A DNA stretch of 64,000 bases from the NCBI GenBank assembly GCA_973895155.1, contig OZ316891.1, positions 11,718,001 through 11,782,000 on the forward strand, given 5' to 3'. This DNA comes from Marsupella aquatica. Taxonomy: Eukaryota; Marchantiophyta. Shown here piece by piece: positions 45,236 to 58,086 of this stretch. The translations under genes were made by a program, and so were the position numbers. A model generated the notes under the pieces. That model was not told the origin of the DNA. It did no database searches and was given only the letters and a program-made list of their open reading frames with translations. Each line of letters opens with the position of its first letter. The first letter of the stretch is position 1.

Positions 45236-45562
45236 TTTCATCACCTTCTTTACAGATACAAGGTAGAATATCAAACACAAACACATGATAAATATCGTCA
45301 CTTTTAACAAGAAAAAATACTTTCTCTTTACATTCTACTACAATCTCATCCTCCCCAGTTTCTGGAGTTGAATCTAAGATTCGAAATGGACCACCAAGTA
45401 TTTTTTATTGACCTTGTTTACATACAAACCAACAATACTTCACGTCTCTTACACAACTAGAAGTTTCCTTTGGGATATTTTCCAAGATAGATTCTCCTAT
45501 GTCAGATGTTGCATAAGGTGTGAGAAGCTCCTCTAGAAGCTGACTTTCCAAGGACATGAAGC
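45236..45562 (-). pseudogene. Cys-rich open stretch upstream of the Replitron-like gene
   Basis: From ATG at about 45560 the minus strand reads MSLESQLLEELLTPYATSDI and continues to YCWFVCKQGQ, a TAA stop, then FRILDSTPETGEDEIVVECK and LPCICKEGDENLQC. The C-x2/3-C pairs suggest a zinc-binding domain. It ends in a different frame from the Rep, so joining would need an intron or frameshift. The role is unknown. Confidence 0.35.
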
Positions 45563-45589
45563 TTATAGGACGTTAGAGGAGAAAGTAGA

Positions 45590-46300
45590 ACATTGGTTAG
45601 CAAACTATGTCTCAGCAAAACAGAAAAAGTAGAACACTGGTTAGCACAAGATCAGTTGGTTAGCACAAGATCACAGAACAACACCAGTTGGTTAGCACAA
45701 GATCATAGCACAAGATTAGTTGGTTAGCACAAGATCAGTTGGTTAGCACAAGATCACAACACAAGATCCCACTGAAGCGATGACACGGTTGAGCACTAAG
45801 AAGCTAGAGCTAGCACTGAACGAAAGCCCACTGGTGCACTGTACAATAGCCCACTGAAACGATAGCAAGGCTGAGCACTGAGAAGCTAGAGCTAGCACTG
45901 AACGAAGGCCCACTAGTGCACCGAACGATAGCCCACTAAAACAATAGCAGGGCTGAGCACTGAGTCTTGAGACCACAATGGGAGCGATGGCAGAGCACAA
46001 GATCACAACACAAGATCACTGGTTAGAATGATCCCATTGAAGTGATGACACGGTTGAGCACTAAGAAGCTAGAGCTAGCACTGAACAAAAGCCCATTGGT
46101 GCACTGAACGATAGCCCATTGAACGATAGCCCACTGAAACGATAGCAAGGCTTAGCACTGAGACGCTAGAGCTAGCACTAAACGAAAGCCCATTGGTGCA
46201 CTGAACGATAGCCCACTGAAACGATAGCGCACTGAGAAGCTAGAGCTAGCACTAAACGATAGCCCACTGCATGGGAACCTGATCACTAAGACTTGAGGCA
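45590..46300. repeat. Compound minisatellite-like region
   Basis: 45594-45770 repeats TTGGTTAGCACAAGATCA units. 45770-46290 repeats a longer block built of CCACTGAAACGATAGC, AAGGCTGAGCACTGAGAAGCT and AGAGCTAGCACTGAACGAAA modules in varying order. It contains no coding sequence; the open frames over it are repeat artefacts. Confidence 0.8.
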
Positions 46301-49300
46301 ATGGCAGAGCAGCGCACTGAGAGCAAGAGTAGACAACAAACTCACTTAACAAGGAGGGAGGTACTGAACTGAGAAAGGAGCTCAGCTTAAGTAGATGTGA
46401 AGCAAGTTTAAAGGAGGAGGACTAAATGCTAAGGTGAGTCACCCAAACATACAGCCTGGAGACCAGATTATACGCAACGTTCACTTTTCCTCATACTTTC
46501 AAACTCCAAAATACTTGGAAATCTCCAAGATACATGGATCAGACAACTCTCGCTGCTGGGGAGCTGAAAGCATCGATCCTGGAGAGCTGAAAACGAGAGG
46601 CAACAGCCATGGAGTACAGCACCATCCCATCACCATCAACAGCTCACCATCAGCAGCTCACCATTAGCAGCGATCAACAACAGCCATGGAGTCCAATCCA
46701 GCAGCGAGAGCAATAGCCATGGAGTCCAACAGCGAGAGTCACATCACCATCAGCAGCGATTGTACAGTGGTTTCAGACAAGCCCTCCGCTTGTCTGAAGA
46801 GGAACGAGCCAATTCAGAGCAGACCACAGAACATCACAGAATGCAGATCTTCTACTCGAGCTTTCGTCTCTTGACCAATGCTCTCATCCGATCAATGCTC
46901 TTCTTTAGCTCTCTCGTCTGATCTCTTCCAAAGAATCCTCTTTTGTCGACCAAAGACTCCTGTATGCATAGTCCTACAAATCCCAAGCCTTACCCGAATG
47001 CGAGCCATTACGCCCTTCATTTCTAGTGTCTTAGTGACGAGTGTCTCAATCCCACCAGCCAAGCCAGCAAGTGAGGCTGAAATTGAGTGATCCAACTGAT
47101 GACAATTTTGATTGGCCGAGCACCGCACCAGCAGAAGTTCACCCTCCTCTACGACATCCATACAGCAGATACCAGGGACAGATACCTCTCTCACGTTCAT
47201 TTTGCGTGAATGAAGCACATCGACTATCATTTCAAGGGAAAAACAGAGTCCTCCTCCTCTGCTGCTACAAGGGCACTTTTGCAGTGAGATCTTTGCTTTC
47301 AGGACCAGAGGCCCGAGGACTCTAGAGGTCGTCTCGACTCCTCTAACATCGAGAGCGAGATCAGACAGCAGCAAGCAAGATCGACATCGAGAGCTAACAT
47401 CGAGAGCTAAGATCAGCTTGAGTCCATCAGCCACCAGCCACAGCAGCTCGAGTCCAGCAGCCAGTAGCCACAGCAGCTCGAGCTTTCAGCACCCACCGCA
47501 GCCACCATCAAACATCAAATTTGATCGTTCCCCAACCCTTCGCCAGCCCTCCACCAGCAGCCACTTCGCCCAGCGCCAGCCCCTTCTTGTCGACTGAACA
47601 CCCTTGCCCTTTGCAAGCCCTTCCCTTGCTGCTCGATGCCTTGTCCGGAGACAAAACATAGTCAGAGCTCGAGCTCCAGCTCCAGCTCCCGCTCAAGCTC
47701 CTTTCTTTTGAGGAGGAGGACGACACCGAGACGGAGTCCAACGTGATACCCAAATCTGAGTCCACCAACGTGATGCCCACCAAGTCTACGGTTGAATGTG
47801 GGCCGGGACAAAGAGGTCGAGGTCGAGCCCACTACTCCAGCCAAGGTGCCGAGGAAGAAGAGCGCCTACGAGTTGGAGACTTTCACGCACTGGTCACTGA
47901 GGGAGTCATCGACCATCGTGCTCTCCAGCTGCCTGAGGTCGAGCGCCTCCCGCTCAAGCTCCCTTTCTCATGAGGGAGTCATCAACCATCGCCCTGGTAT
48001 CTCCAACGAGGTCTTCTCCAGCTGCCTGAGGTTGAGCGCGCGATCCCTTGGACGGCTCTTCCAACATCTATGAGCCGACCGAGGAGTGCCTTCTAGACCT
48101 CGACAACGAAGACAATCTCGGTAAAGCTGAACAGAACTGTATCGTAAATTTTTAAAAATGTACCCCTATACCCGCCTTGGATACCCCTAACCTTGGATAC
48201 CCCTATACTCCTCCTTGGGATCCTACTGCCCCACGCCATGCATACCCCCACCATTATGTACTAATTGATGCTCCCACCATTTTTGAAAATGTACCTCTAT
48301 ACCCGCCTTGGATACCCCAACCTTGGATACCCCTATACTCCTCCTTGGGATCCTACTGCCCCACACCTTGCATACCCCCACCATTATGTATCTAATTGTA
48401 ATTTATGCCTAAATATCTCCTTCTTTTTGCTAGATGCCAAAAGAACTTGGTATGTTCCAGGATGAGTATGCTATATCACAATAGACAATAACCAACCCTA
48501 ACACCCTACCTTTATACGAGGGAAACACTTCCAGGCCATTGGAAAAACCCAGCCCCCAAGAAAACAAAAACCCCTCACCCCTCTAAGTAAGAAAGAAAAA
48601 TGGTATGGGTTGCCCTTTGGCCTAGCCTTTTGTTGGAGAGTTTGGCCATGGGTCCTTCCTTTAAAATCAGTAGAAGAAGATGTCATAAAAAAGACAAAAA
48701 GAAATAGCTGGGCGAAAAAAATCTGGGTGCCCCTATGCATTGTGGGCCAGGCATATATAGGAGTTGAGGGCAGGACCCCAAGGTAGCCTAGGCATGGGCA
48801 TTGCAAGCTGCAAACACTGTGGGCAAGAGGCAAATCAATGATGAATGGTGATCAAAGGTCAGGGAAAATGCACTTTATCTCCAATGGCTGAGATTGATTA
48901 TGGCCAAATATGTTTTTGTAAGCAAAGAATGCCCAAAAATAAGCAGGATTAAGTGTTACTGTTCTAATCGCAATATGATAAAATCTGTCATTGAAGTGAA
49001 TTTTGCCCAAAAACCTAGGACAAGGAGTTCATTGGGAAGGCTAATAATTTTGATCCCATGTAGGACTTGGAAGCCAGACCGAGGAGTACAGAGATAGAGG
49101 CCTTGCCCCACAAGAGTCCTTTCAAGAGATTCAGTGAAGAAAGAGTCCAATGCAAGGATCATTTGATTTGATGACATGTTTGCAAATGCCATCACCCTTG
49201 ATCATACTATGCTCATCTTGGAATATGTTTCATTTTTTTGTCTGTGTGTGGGTGATTAATTGTTTTTGCTAAATTGCATAATATTTGTTAAGATTGATAA

Positions 49301-49660
49301 TGTGCAAGAGTAGAAGTATAGCACATGCAAAGAAAAGTATTTGTTAAGACTCAGTGGGGCAAAATAAAAGAGTAGAAGTAGAGGCATGCAAGAAAATAAA
49401 TTTCACATAATGACCAGAAAAGTACAAGTCTATGGTAAGAAGGTATTGAAGAGCTGTGTACACAAGGTGCAGATCCTCACTTGCTAAGTAACGAGAGTCA
49501 GATCAATCAAACCATAGACTGAGGAAGCAAAACCACAAAGAGAAGGTAAAACATAATGTTTCTAGCTCTTGAGAGCCATTTCTCTCTCTTACTCATGAGA
49601 GAAGATAAAATCTCTTGCAAGCTAAAATTAGTGAGAAAAAATAGCTCTTGGATAGCAAAG
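46301..49660. other. Spacer with tandem repeats, no gene recognised
   Basis: 46600-47480 is rich in CAGCA and GAGAGCTAA-type simple motifs, and 47665-47705 in GAGCTCCAGCTC units. Open frames here are on both strands and look compositional. A 131-bp tandem pair lies at 48155-48415. From 48500 to 49660 the DNA is AT-rich and ends at the LINE target duplication. Confidence 0.5.
48155..48415. repeat. 131-bp direct tandem duplication
   Basis: Two units, about 48155-48285 and 48286-48415, share TATACCCGCCTTGGATACCCC and ACTCCTCCTTGGGATCCTAC with few differences. The unit itself contains shorter CCTTGGATACCCC repeats. Confidence 0.85.
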
Positions 49661-50068
49661 TTTTTTTTAATTTTTAATTTTTAATTTTAATTTTATTCCG
49701 CGTGAACCCCACGGATGGGGAAAACAAGCAGGCCAAAAGGCGGCAAGCCATCGAGGGCAGAAAAAAGCAAATACCCCATAACAACCGGAGAGGGTGTAGT
49801 CAGAGCAGGAGGGCTCCCTTCAGAGTGGACACAGTCCAAAGCACAACATGCTGATCAGGCCTTAAAAACAGCAATGTGGATCCTAATAGTGTTCACCCTA
49901 GTTGGCCACTATAGTACTGTAGAGCCTGGCTAATCGTAGACTTCAAAGTAATAGCAGAATGTTTGCCTGGTTATACCTATGAGAGATAGCCTCAACCAAG
50001 ATTTAACACAAGTCAGTGTGTAACAGTGCGGTGTACACCGCTACCAAGGATCCTAAGTTGCTCCGCTG

Positions 50069-53000
50069 TTAGAAGTGAGATGGCTTGAGTGAGCCGGTGG
50101 TGTTCCTGCCCAGGGCAGAAGCCGTAGCAACAGCAGTCAAGTGATCTAAGGTTTCAGAAAAGATCAGTATCTGATCAAAAGTTCTCAGCTTAGAACGGTC
50201 AAACGTTTGAGAATTTCTCGCCAGCCAAATGCACCACAGTGATTGATGTAAGAGGAAGAGACGCAAAGTAGTCAAAGGCTCCTTCCCCAAGGTGGATGAG
50301 AGCAAGCCAACAATAGACACGTGTCCAATGTTGAGTAGTCCATTCATCCAGCTCCTGGCCAAACTCCAGCAACAGGTCGCGTGTCTGCAAAAAAGGAAAA
50401 TGTGGGGAATAGTTTCCACAGTGCCGACACACAGAGTACAGGAGCCATCAGATTTGTCCATCCTGAGAGCCCTAGAGCCAGAGAAGAGCCCCTGATCCAA
50501 AATCCGCCAAAGAAAAGTTTTTGCCTTAGTGGAGAGATCAGCACTCCACACCACTACCCAGACCCTGCCCCATTCAGCCTCAGTCAGGGTTTCATTCCAG
50601 ATCCGGTTAAGCTTGCCAAAGTCAGAGCCCTTAGGGTGGAGCATTTCATACACCCGGTGATTAGAGAGCCTAAAGCAGTGGGGAGCAACATCTTTGTCAA
50701 GCCACCGCCATTGCCTGGCTATAGAGTCAAAAGCATGTCCCCTGAAGGCTGATCCGTGAATAGCCTGGAAAAAGGCCAGCGTCCCCTATTTTGCCTCCCG
50801 AGAGAGTCCCCTGAAGCGTGACAGCAAAGCATCCACAGATTTCCACTCATTGTCCGCATCAGACCACAGGTCAGAAACAGATCGAAAACCCAGACGGCCA
50901 CAAATCTTAACAATCTCCAAAAGGTGCGACTCAGGAAGGTCATAGAAGCCTATCATACTCCGTAGCAGATCCTCCATACCCCAGTGGCCAGGGATAGCAA
51001 ATCCCCCAGGTGAGAAAATAAGATTGGCTCACACTAGATCCCAAGCAGCCCATAGTTGACCAGTGTAGATGAATCTCCCAAAAGAGCGTGGGGTGCTGAG
51101 TAGCATCTTGTCCGACATCGAGTACCTATTCCTGCGTACTGTCTTATAGTTCCTCCATTTGATTAGGGTGAGATTCTCTGCATACAATAAAGCCCATTCA
51201 GAAGTTGGATGATTGAGGGCTCCGGTGAACCACTTACTCAACAGTGCATCAGAGTGGCTTCGAAAATCCTTCAGATCGAGGCCACCATCTCCCTTGGGCC
51301 GAGTAAGCTTCTCCCATGCCACCAGTGGAACACGCTTGCCCCCCAGCTCATTAGTGCCCCATAAAAAGGTTCTGCTCAGAGCAATCAATTTCTTGGTCAA
51401 TGCATGAGGTGACCGCAGGAACATCATGTGGTACACCGGAATGGCCTGCAACACATGCCTCACTAGTAACAATCTGCCAGTAAAAGATAAAAAGCGTGTT
51501 GACCAAGAGGAAAGCCTGGATCCAATACGATCAAGACAGAAGGAATGCAACTGGCTCTCCGATAATCTACTCCCAAAAGGGGCACCCAGATACTTCTGGA
51601 CGGTACCAGGGTCACTGATGACGCACCCGAAGTCCTTCAGTCAATCAGGAATCACATCCAAAGAGAGTGGAATAACAATAGATTTTCTCAGGTTTAGCTT
51701 GGCTCCCGTTGCAGTCTCATAGCAATGAATTGCGTCACAAGCTTGATTAAAGGCCACCTCCATAGCAGGGATAAAAAGACCTAAGTCATCAGCAAAAAGA
51801 CGGAAACAGATATTCAGAGACCGAGAAACCTGGATACCTTGTAGCCTACCAGCATGGATTTCAGCACTGAAAAAGTCCATCAACGGCTGTGTGGAGAGAG
51901 CAAAAAGTAAGGGTGACAGGGGGCAGCCCTGTCTCACACCCCGAAGCATCCGAACATTGGATGTCCAGAGTCCATTAACAAGTACCTTGGAGCTTGCATT
52001 ACTGAGGAGCGATTTAACTACAAAGATAAAATGAGGGCCAAGCCCTAGCAGGTGCATTGTTTCCCAGATATACGAGTGGTCTACCCAATCAAAAGCTTTT
52101 TCGAAATCCAATTTGAGGAAGAGAGCAGGGGTTTCTGTGTAGCTGAGCCAGTCATTCATTAACCAGGTTAGAGAGATGTTTTCTAAGATGTGACGACCAG
52201 GGATAAAGCCGGTTTGCTGAGGATTGATCAGCTTAGGGAGAAGCACCTTCAATCTCAGAGCCAACAACTTAGCCAGAATTTTGTATGTGGTTGTCAGCAT
52301 AGTTAAAGGTCGCCAGTCACTTAGTTTCCTTTTATCAGTTTTCTTGGGGATGAATCGAATCACCCCATCTTTGATGCATTGTGCAAGCTCTCCCGTCCTC
52401 CAAAACTCACAGACCATGCAGTGAAAGTCTACTTTCATAAACTCCCAACAGGCCTTGAACACCTCCGCAGTCATCCCGTCCACCCCTGGAGCTTTGTCAG
52501 CAGGCAGCAACAACAATGAATTGTGTAATTCTTGTAAGGATGGAAGCTCTGCAAGTCTCCGGATTTCACCAACAGAAGGGGCAAAGTGCGTGTGACTGCT
52601 CAACATCCTGCGGGCAACTGATCTCTCTCTCAGGAGCACCGGGCTCATCTCGGGTGGCGAATATAGTTCCTCACAGTATTGATGCACTTCCTCCACAATA
52701 AGTGTTTCATCCTGGATCACCCTGCCTCCTTCAACTAATAGAATTTCCATTTTTTCCCTCAGACGTTTAGCCTTTACTAAGGAGAAATAGAATTTAGATG
52801 GTTCGTCTCCCTGGCCAAGCCATTTAATCCGGGAGAGCCTGCGGTTGTGACGTGCTTCTTCAAGATCCATCGTGCGAACACTGTCCGCCGTGGAGGAGAA
52901 GTCTCTGATGCTATCCAGTGAGTAGTCATCCATGATAGTGATTTTTAAAAGACGTAGCTTCTCTTTAAGTCGAGACAGTTCAGCGTCCCTGGGTAACTTC

Positions 53001-53932
53001 AGGGACTGGAGCTCCATGTAGCAACTACGAAGCCTTTGAAATGCCCGGTCAAATTTCAAGTGGGGGGGAGCCGGATCTTCAGCACCAGCATCCCAAGCCA
53101 ATTTAAGTCGTTCCAGATTCCTGTTGTCTCAGAGCACGGCCGGATTGGCCTTAAAGTAAGTGCCTCTGCGCATCAATGATTCCACCAGGGTAATTGGTCC
53201 CAGACGGAAAGAAACAATCACAGGATCATGATCGGACAAGGCAGAAGTTCTGTCATGAGTGAGATCAACAAGCTCGTCAGTCCATCTTCCTTTCTCGCTG
53301 AAGTAGAACCTATCAAGGCGGGATTGAATAAGTACACCATTGCGCACCCTGCGCCAAGTAAACCTGGAACCTGCCACCTCGTCCAGAATGGTAAGCGCGT
53401 CTTGCAAATCGAGGCAAGTTTTTAGAAACCTCCAAAACTCCAACTCTCGACCAGAAATCAGAGGGGACAGACCGGTAGAATCGCAGCAAAGTTCAGTCAT
53501 ATTAAAATCCCCACAGAGAATCCAGCGGTCACTAGGGAGTTCATTTCGAAGGTTGTTCCACAGCAAGATCCGCTCACCCGTAGTATTCGGTGCATATATT
53601 GATATCAGGCCAAAATTTCCCCCTGCATGCGCCAACCGGGCCCATACAGCACGTCCCTTATCTAACAAACCGGTAGAAAGAACAGTAAAAGAGGGGTGGA
53701 GGAGAATGGCCGATCCTCCCCTACCCCCATCTGGGGCAGAATAGAAGTGGTGGTAAGTAGGTAAAATAGTTCTGAGTGCAATGTCCAGACGAAAGCTGTC
53801 AGCTTTAACCTCTTGCAGGGCCAGGGCATCCAGAGGAGTGCGTAGGGAAGAAATCCATTTGGCCACCACCAATTTTCGGTCAGGATCACATAGGCCGCAC
53901 ACATTCCATGAGGCAAAACAAAAAATCTTCAT
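50069..53932 (-). pseudogene. LINE ORF2: endonuclease-reverse transcriptase, four in-frame stops
   Basis: One continuous frame of 1288 codons from ATG 53932 with stops at 53129 (TGA), 51641 (TGA), 51029 (TGA) and 50786 (TAG). The AP-like endonuclease has FASWNVCGL, ALQEVKAD, GDFNMTE and SDHDPVIV. The reverse transcriptase has KAPGVDGMTAEVFKACW, FIPKK, DWRPLTML, GFIPGRHI, LDFEKAFDWVDHSYIW, GVRQGCPLSPLLFAL and FRLFADDLGL. The C-terminal part ends in a zf-RVT-like region with CTLCVGTVETIPHIFLFC. The frame never shifts, so decay has been by point substitution only. Confidence 0.96.
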
Positions 53933-54203
53933 CAGCCTCCCTCCCCACCAGGGATGACATGCAAGGGGGAGAGGTCACCAGGTGTTGTTAGAGGCCTCCA
54001 GACCCAGCTCCCCGGGGAGCCATGCTTCCTGAAGGTAAAATCCCACTAGGGGGTGAAGATGAGAAAGCAGTAGACCGCACAGGAGCCACAGCTCCGGGAG
54101 GAGAAACAACAGATTTCTGCTTCATCTCCCGAGAGAGCCGACGTCCTAGCGTCACCCAACCCTCAGCATCCTGCACATGAGAATCAGAGGAGAACTATAA
54201 GGA

Positions 54204-56169
54204 TCATTGATTTTTGGCTTTCTTCTTGCCACTCTCCTTCTTCTTTTCGTTAGGTGGTGAGCGCCTAGCCAGCTTCCTAGCCCGCTCCTTCTTAATAGCG
54301 GTGCAAGATATGAAACCTTCGTATTCGGATAACTCCATGTCAGAAGGGATATCCGATGCCGAGAGCTCCTCATCGCCTTCATCCATTTCTTCAGAAGCCC
54401 CCTGGATATGCTCAAGACGTGTCTCAGTTGGTAACACAAGGGCCAGAGCCAAAGGGTCCGCTTCAGACTCCTCAGGAGCCTCCAAAAGTGCGAGGGGAGC
54501 AACAGTGTTCAACTCTTGTAATTCATGGAGAACTCTGGGCATTTCTTCTTGATCCGATAACAACTGGGTAGCTGTGACTTCTAAACTGAGAGTTACAACA
54601 GACTCATCAATAGCCCGAGCAATCACCACGGGGGGGGCCAGGGCTATCATCTAAAGGAACAGTCCCGAACAACACGATTTCGTTATCAAGCGGTTCACCA
54701 GGATTGAGAAGTGGTAAGGCCAACTCGCCAATGGGTGGAAGCTCCGTGTGTGCAGCTTCAGAGCGTCGACAGTCACTAGAGGTCGGCGGGGGTACCCTCG
54801 TGACCAGGTTAGGAGTGTCAGACGCAGGAGGAGGGGGTGGGATTAGCACATCCTCCTCAATAGAGGCCGCAGGTGCCTCATGAAGTTGGCAGTCCCGTGC
54901 AAGATGTCCCTTCATTTGACATCGATAGCAGTGGAAGGGGATGTTCTTAAAAATCACAGGCTGCCAAATGGAAAGGCCCACCTTAATCTGCACCTCAACA
55001 CTCCATGGCACCTCTCGTTGAGTATCCCATAGTATACAAGCCCGGTCATGCGGGTAGGAGCTCAACATATCACCCTGGATGTAGTGTAAAATATCCCCAA
55101 GGGAAGAAGCCAACCTCCTGCGGCAAGGCTCCAACACAAGAGCACGAAAAGGAACTTCGATCCACACTGGCAGCATCGTGTAAGATTCATTTAGCACATC
55201 AAACGAAGGGTCCCACGGAAAAGAGAAAACAAATTTTTGATCCAGAAACCATGGGGCACCAGCTAGCGCCAGATCCCGGTGTTCTGGATGCTGGAATACC
55301 ACCATATAGAAATTTTTCCCCACAAATTTCACTTGGGTAACAGGCCACTGCTGCTCCTTCACAAAGGTATTAGTCACCCAAAATTTGAAGGTGGGTAACA
55401 TAGGAGTCCTATCAGTAAAATAACACATCATTGTACAATTAAAGAGCTCCTTCACTGTATCCGCAGCTTCTTCTAGTGACCAGGAGATAGTGGTATGCAG
55501 TTTAGAAGGCCAGTCTTGCACGGAAAGATCGACAATCCTTCTCAAAATGGGAACACATGCTTCAGCTTCCTCAGCTCGTACATGAGCAGGGGTCTGTGAA
55601 GATGCAAAAGGTCCCCTCGTAGAGGGTCTGGCAGGAGTGCCAGGGACATTCAAACGTGGAGTAGCATCGATCGATTGATCAATAAGCATATCTTCTTCAT
55701 CCCTTTCGCCGATGTCCTCGCGAAAGTATTCCCCGTAGTCCGCCTTTCCCCGTCCCTCCAGAGAGTCCATTATCGTGTTCTCATCCGGAATAGGGGCAGG
55801 GCAATGTGAAAATCCATCCGCATTGGTGCCAGAGGTACGTAATCCAAACCAGCTCTGTTTAGCTTCCGCAGAAGTGGAAGCAGAATTCACCTAATTGCTC
55901 TTCGATCTCCCCTCAGGAATTCCATCAGATCTAACATCCTGATGAGAGAAAGTAGCATCAGTCCGTTCTGAGTGCCTCGTATCAGTTGCTAGATGTTGTG
56001 CCCCCTTCTCAGCAGCACGAGAGCCCAAATTCGACCAGTGCCCAGCACCACCTTCCGCATCCCTCCTGAGGGATTGGTTCCTCATGAGGTCACCACGGCC
56101 GCCACCAGTAATTTCCCCGGTACCCCGCCATAGAGCCTTGCCCTGCAGAGTTAAGCCACATTGAGTCAA
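54204..56169 (-). pseudogene. LINE ORF1: DUF4283-like RNA-binding protein with zinc knuckle, broken
   Basis: Frame runs from about 56169 through a TAG at 55891-55893, then openly to 54607. Residues about 120-270 of the open part resemble DUF4283 (FKFWVTNTFVKEQQWPV, GAPWFLDQKFVFSFPWDP, LPVWIEVPFRAL). A CCHC knuckle CYRCQMKGHLARDC follows. At an eight-C run (54630-54637, minus strand) the frame is lost; with one C fewer it would join the open stretch ending at 54204 (acidic, then KKESGKKKAKNQ). After that stop the same frame resumes as DAEGWVTLGRRLSREMK to about 53988, with stops at 54204 and just beyond. ORF1 would bind LINE RNA. Confidence 0.9.
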
Positions 56170-57120
56170 GCAAGGGCATTCTACCCTAGGAATCGCACGT
56201 CGTCAGCAATGTCAACAGTGCCATGCATTCGATCCCATTTTCCTTATTCGCACAGCAGTATTAGGCTAAGTCAAAGTTCCCAGTAGTTTGTCCAATCACA
56301 GATATGGAACATTTATCGGCACCTTCACAACTCAAACTCCAAGTGAAAAGGATCTTCGAAAGCCCCGCGAAGTCTGAGAGGATTACGAAGCTTCTCAACC
56401 ACCACTCTAATCACGCAACCAGCTCCCCGTAAGTATGTCCAGACACGTCTTTTCGCTCTGGTCCAGATAGAAGTCCACGGTTGCAGGCAAGCCTTGATCA
56501 ATCACCTCCTTGACGAGCCCATCCTTACAGTAACCCCCAAGCACTTCTTATGCGCAAAATCCTTAGTACCTCGATGGGACAGCAAAAGACGAAGGCAGAC
56601 CCTAGTCTAAGCAAAGCTCTAGATCGTCATCGTTAGAGCGCCTAAAGAGTCAAGGTTTGGCTTCAAAGATAGTAATCGAGACCTCCACGTAGGAGGTTAA
56701 AGGACAGAAGTTCACAGCAGCAGAATCAATCCGCAACAACAACCAAGAAATCCCAGACCTGAGTGCACACAGTCCATCAGTTCCGCCCAGCTCGTTTTTC
56801 AGTCCAACAACCCGTTGGATAGCAAAGATTAGAAACATTTAGAGGCCCGGTACCAAAATAAATTTGAAACCCAAATGATACAAATAATGCAGCCTTGCCA
56901 AGGCACATTGAAAGTATGACAAACTAAGACAAAATATTGAACGGTGGATTTGCCATGCAATACAACAACATCAAATCAAACTGATGAGTGACCTTGATTT
57001 GATGGCATTTTTACAAAGGCCATCAATCTTGATAAGAGAGTGATGTTTGGCTATCCTCTTGGGAAACTTGAACATTTGAGGCATAGGGAGAGAATCTCTA
57101 ATTGATAGAGGAGAGAATAT

Positions 57121-57431
57121 TGTTGGGGATCTAATCGGACAACATGCATGATAGCAAATAAACTAGCATACACAATGAATTGACACCAACAAGGAGAGTA
57201 CGTGGTTCACCTCATCTGGGCTACGTCCACGGCCATGAGAGAAGAATCAATATTATGAACATAACAAGTATGTCCACCCCTGGCTTCACTATGACCTGAC
57301 CTCTCTTACCCTCCAGCCACTGCACACACAGAAGACTGAACTCTCAAATGTGTCATCCATTTGGGTATACCCCATCCCATGGTCTATGAGAACTTGGAAC
57401 TCAACTGAGTGACCCGAGGCATAACCTAACA
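57121..57431. mobile_element. Solo LTR of a Copia-type retrotransposon
   Basis: Starts TGTTGGGGATC and ends CATAACCTAACA, with near-matching flanks AATAT (57116-57120) and AATAC (57432-57436). It contains TACGTGGTTCACCTC and GGCTACGTCCACGG, also found in the LTRs at 14947 and 21075, so it is a relative of that Copia family left by LTR-LTR recombination. Orientation is as the plus-strand copy of those LTR sequences. Confidence 0.72.
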
Positions 57432-58086
57432 AATACCTATTTGATTGGCATGTTGACCTCTCTAGGAATGTGGTGTTCAGAAAGGGAAATAAAAGGTGGA
57501 GGATGGGTAGAGATGGTGGTGTTATCCTGTGAATGATAATGATGCTCTAGGTCAAGTAGGGGCTCAATTACAAACCCCAACCACATGGGATCTAAAAATA
57601 TATATAAATTCTAATAGGCTTTTGACCAAAATTCTATAAAGTGTTGTAAGTAAAATAAAGTATTTACAACAGAAAAGTCAAACATATTTGATATTGTACA
57701 CTTTGTATAAAGTAGAAATGGGTCATTTAAGAAATAAATAAAACATTCTCCTTCTAAATATAAGCATTTGTATTAGATTATTAGATCATCATCACAAGAT
57801 TCGAGAAAATATACTAAGCTACCTTTAGAGTGATGATGAGGATAGCCTCCAGCTAGAGTGTATGGGCATAGAGGACACACTAGTGCGGGCACAATAGGGT
57901 GGACCTTGTCTCTTAGTTTGACACTTTGTTCTTTGGCACTCTGATATACAGGTAATTTAGTAACTTGTGAACTGATAGAAAGCTCAGACACAAAAGCTTG
58001 ATAAAATGCTTGGGTGGACTCACACAACCTTGATAAGTACAATTCAATCCAAGGAGCGTAAATGAACATAGAAATGACAACAAAAA

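Larger units (their letters stand above)
49661..56814 (-). mobile_element. Full-length L1-type LINE retrotransposon, inactivated
   Basis: A 7154-bp element on the minus strand flanked by a 13-bp target duplication TTGGATAGCAAAG (49648-49660 and 56815-56827). The 3' end has an A-rich tail on the minus strand (49661-49697, AAAATTAAAATTAAAAA type). The 5' UTR spans about 56170-56814, then ORF1 and ORF2. The length and duplication show an intact-length insertion by target-primed reverse transcription. ORF1 has one stop and one frameshift (plus stops after its end), and ORF2 has four stops, so it is dead. Confidence 0.97.

Noticed and set aside
46434-48073. Several open frames of 60-180 codons on both strands
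   Set aside because: They follow CAGCA and GAGCTC simple repeats and overlap one another; no domain seen.
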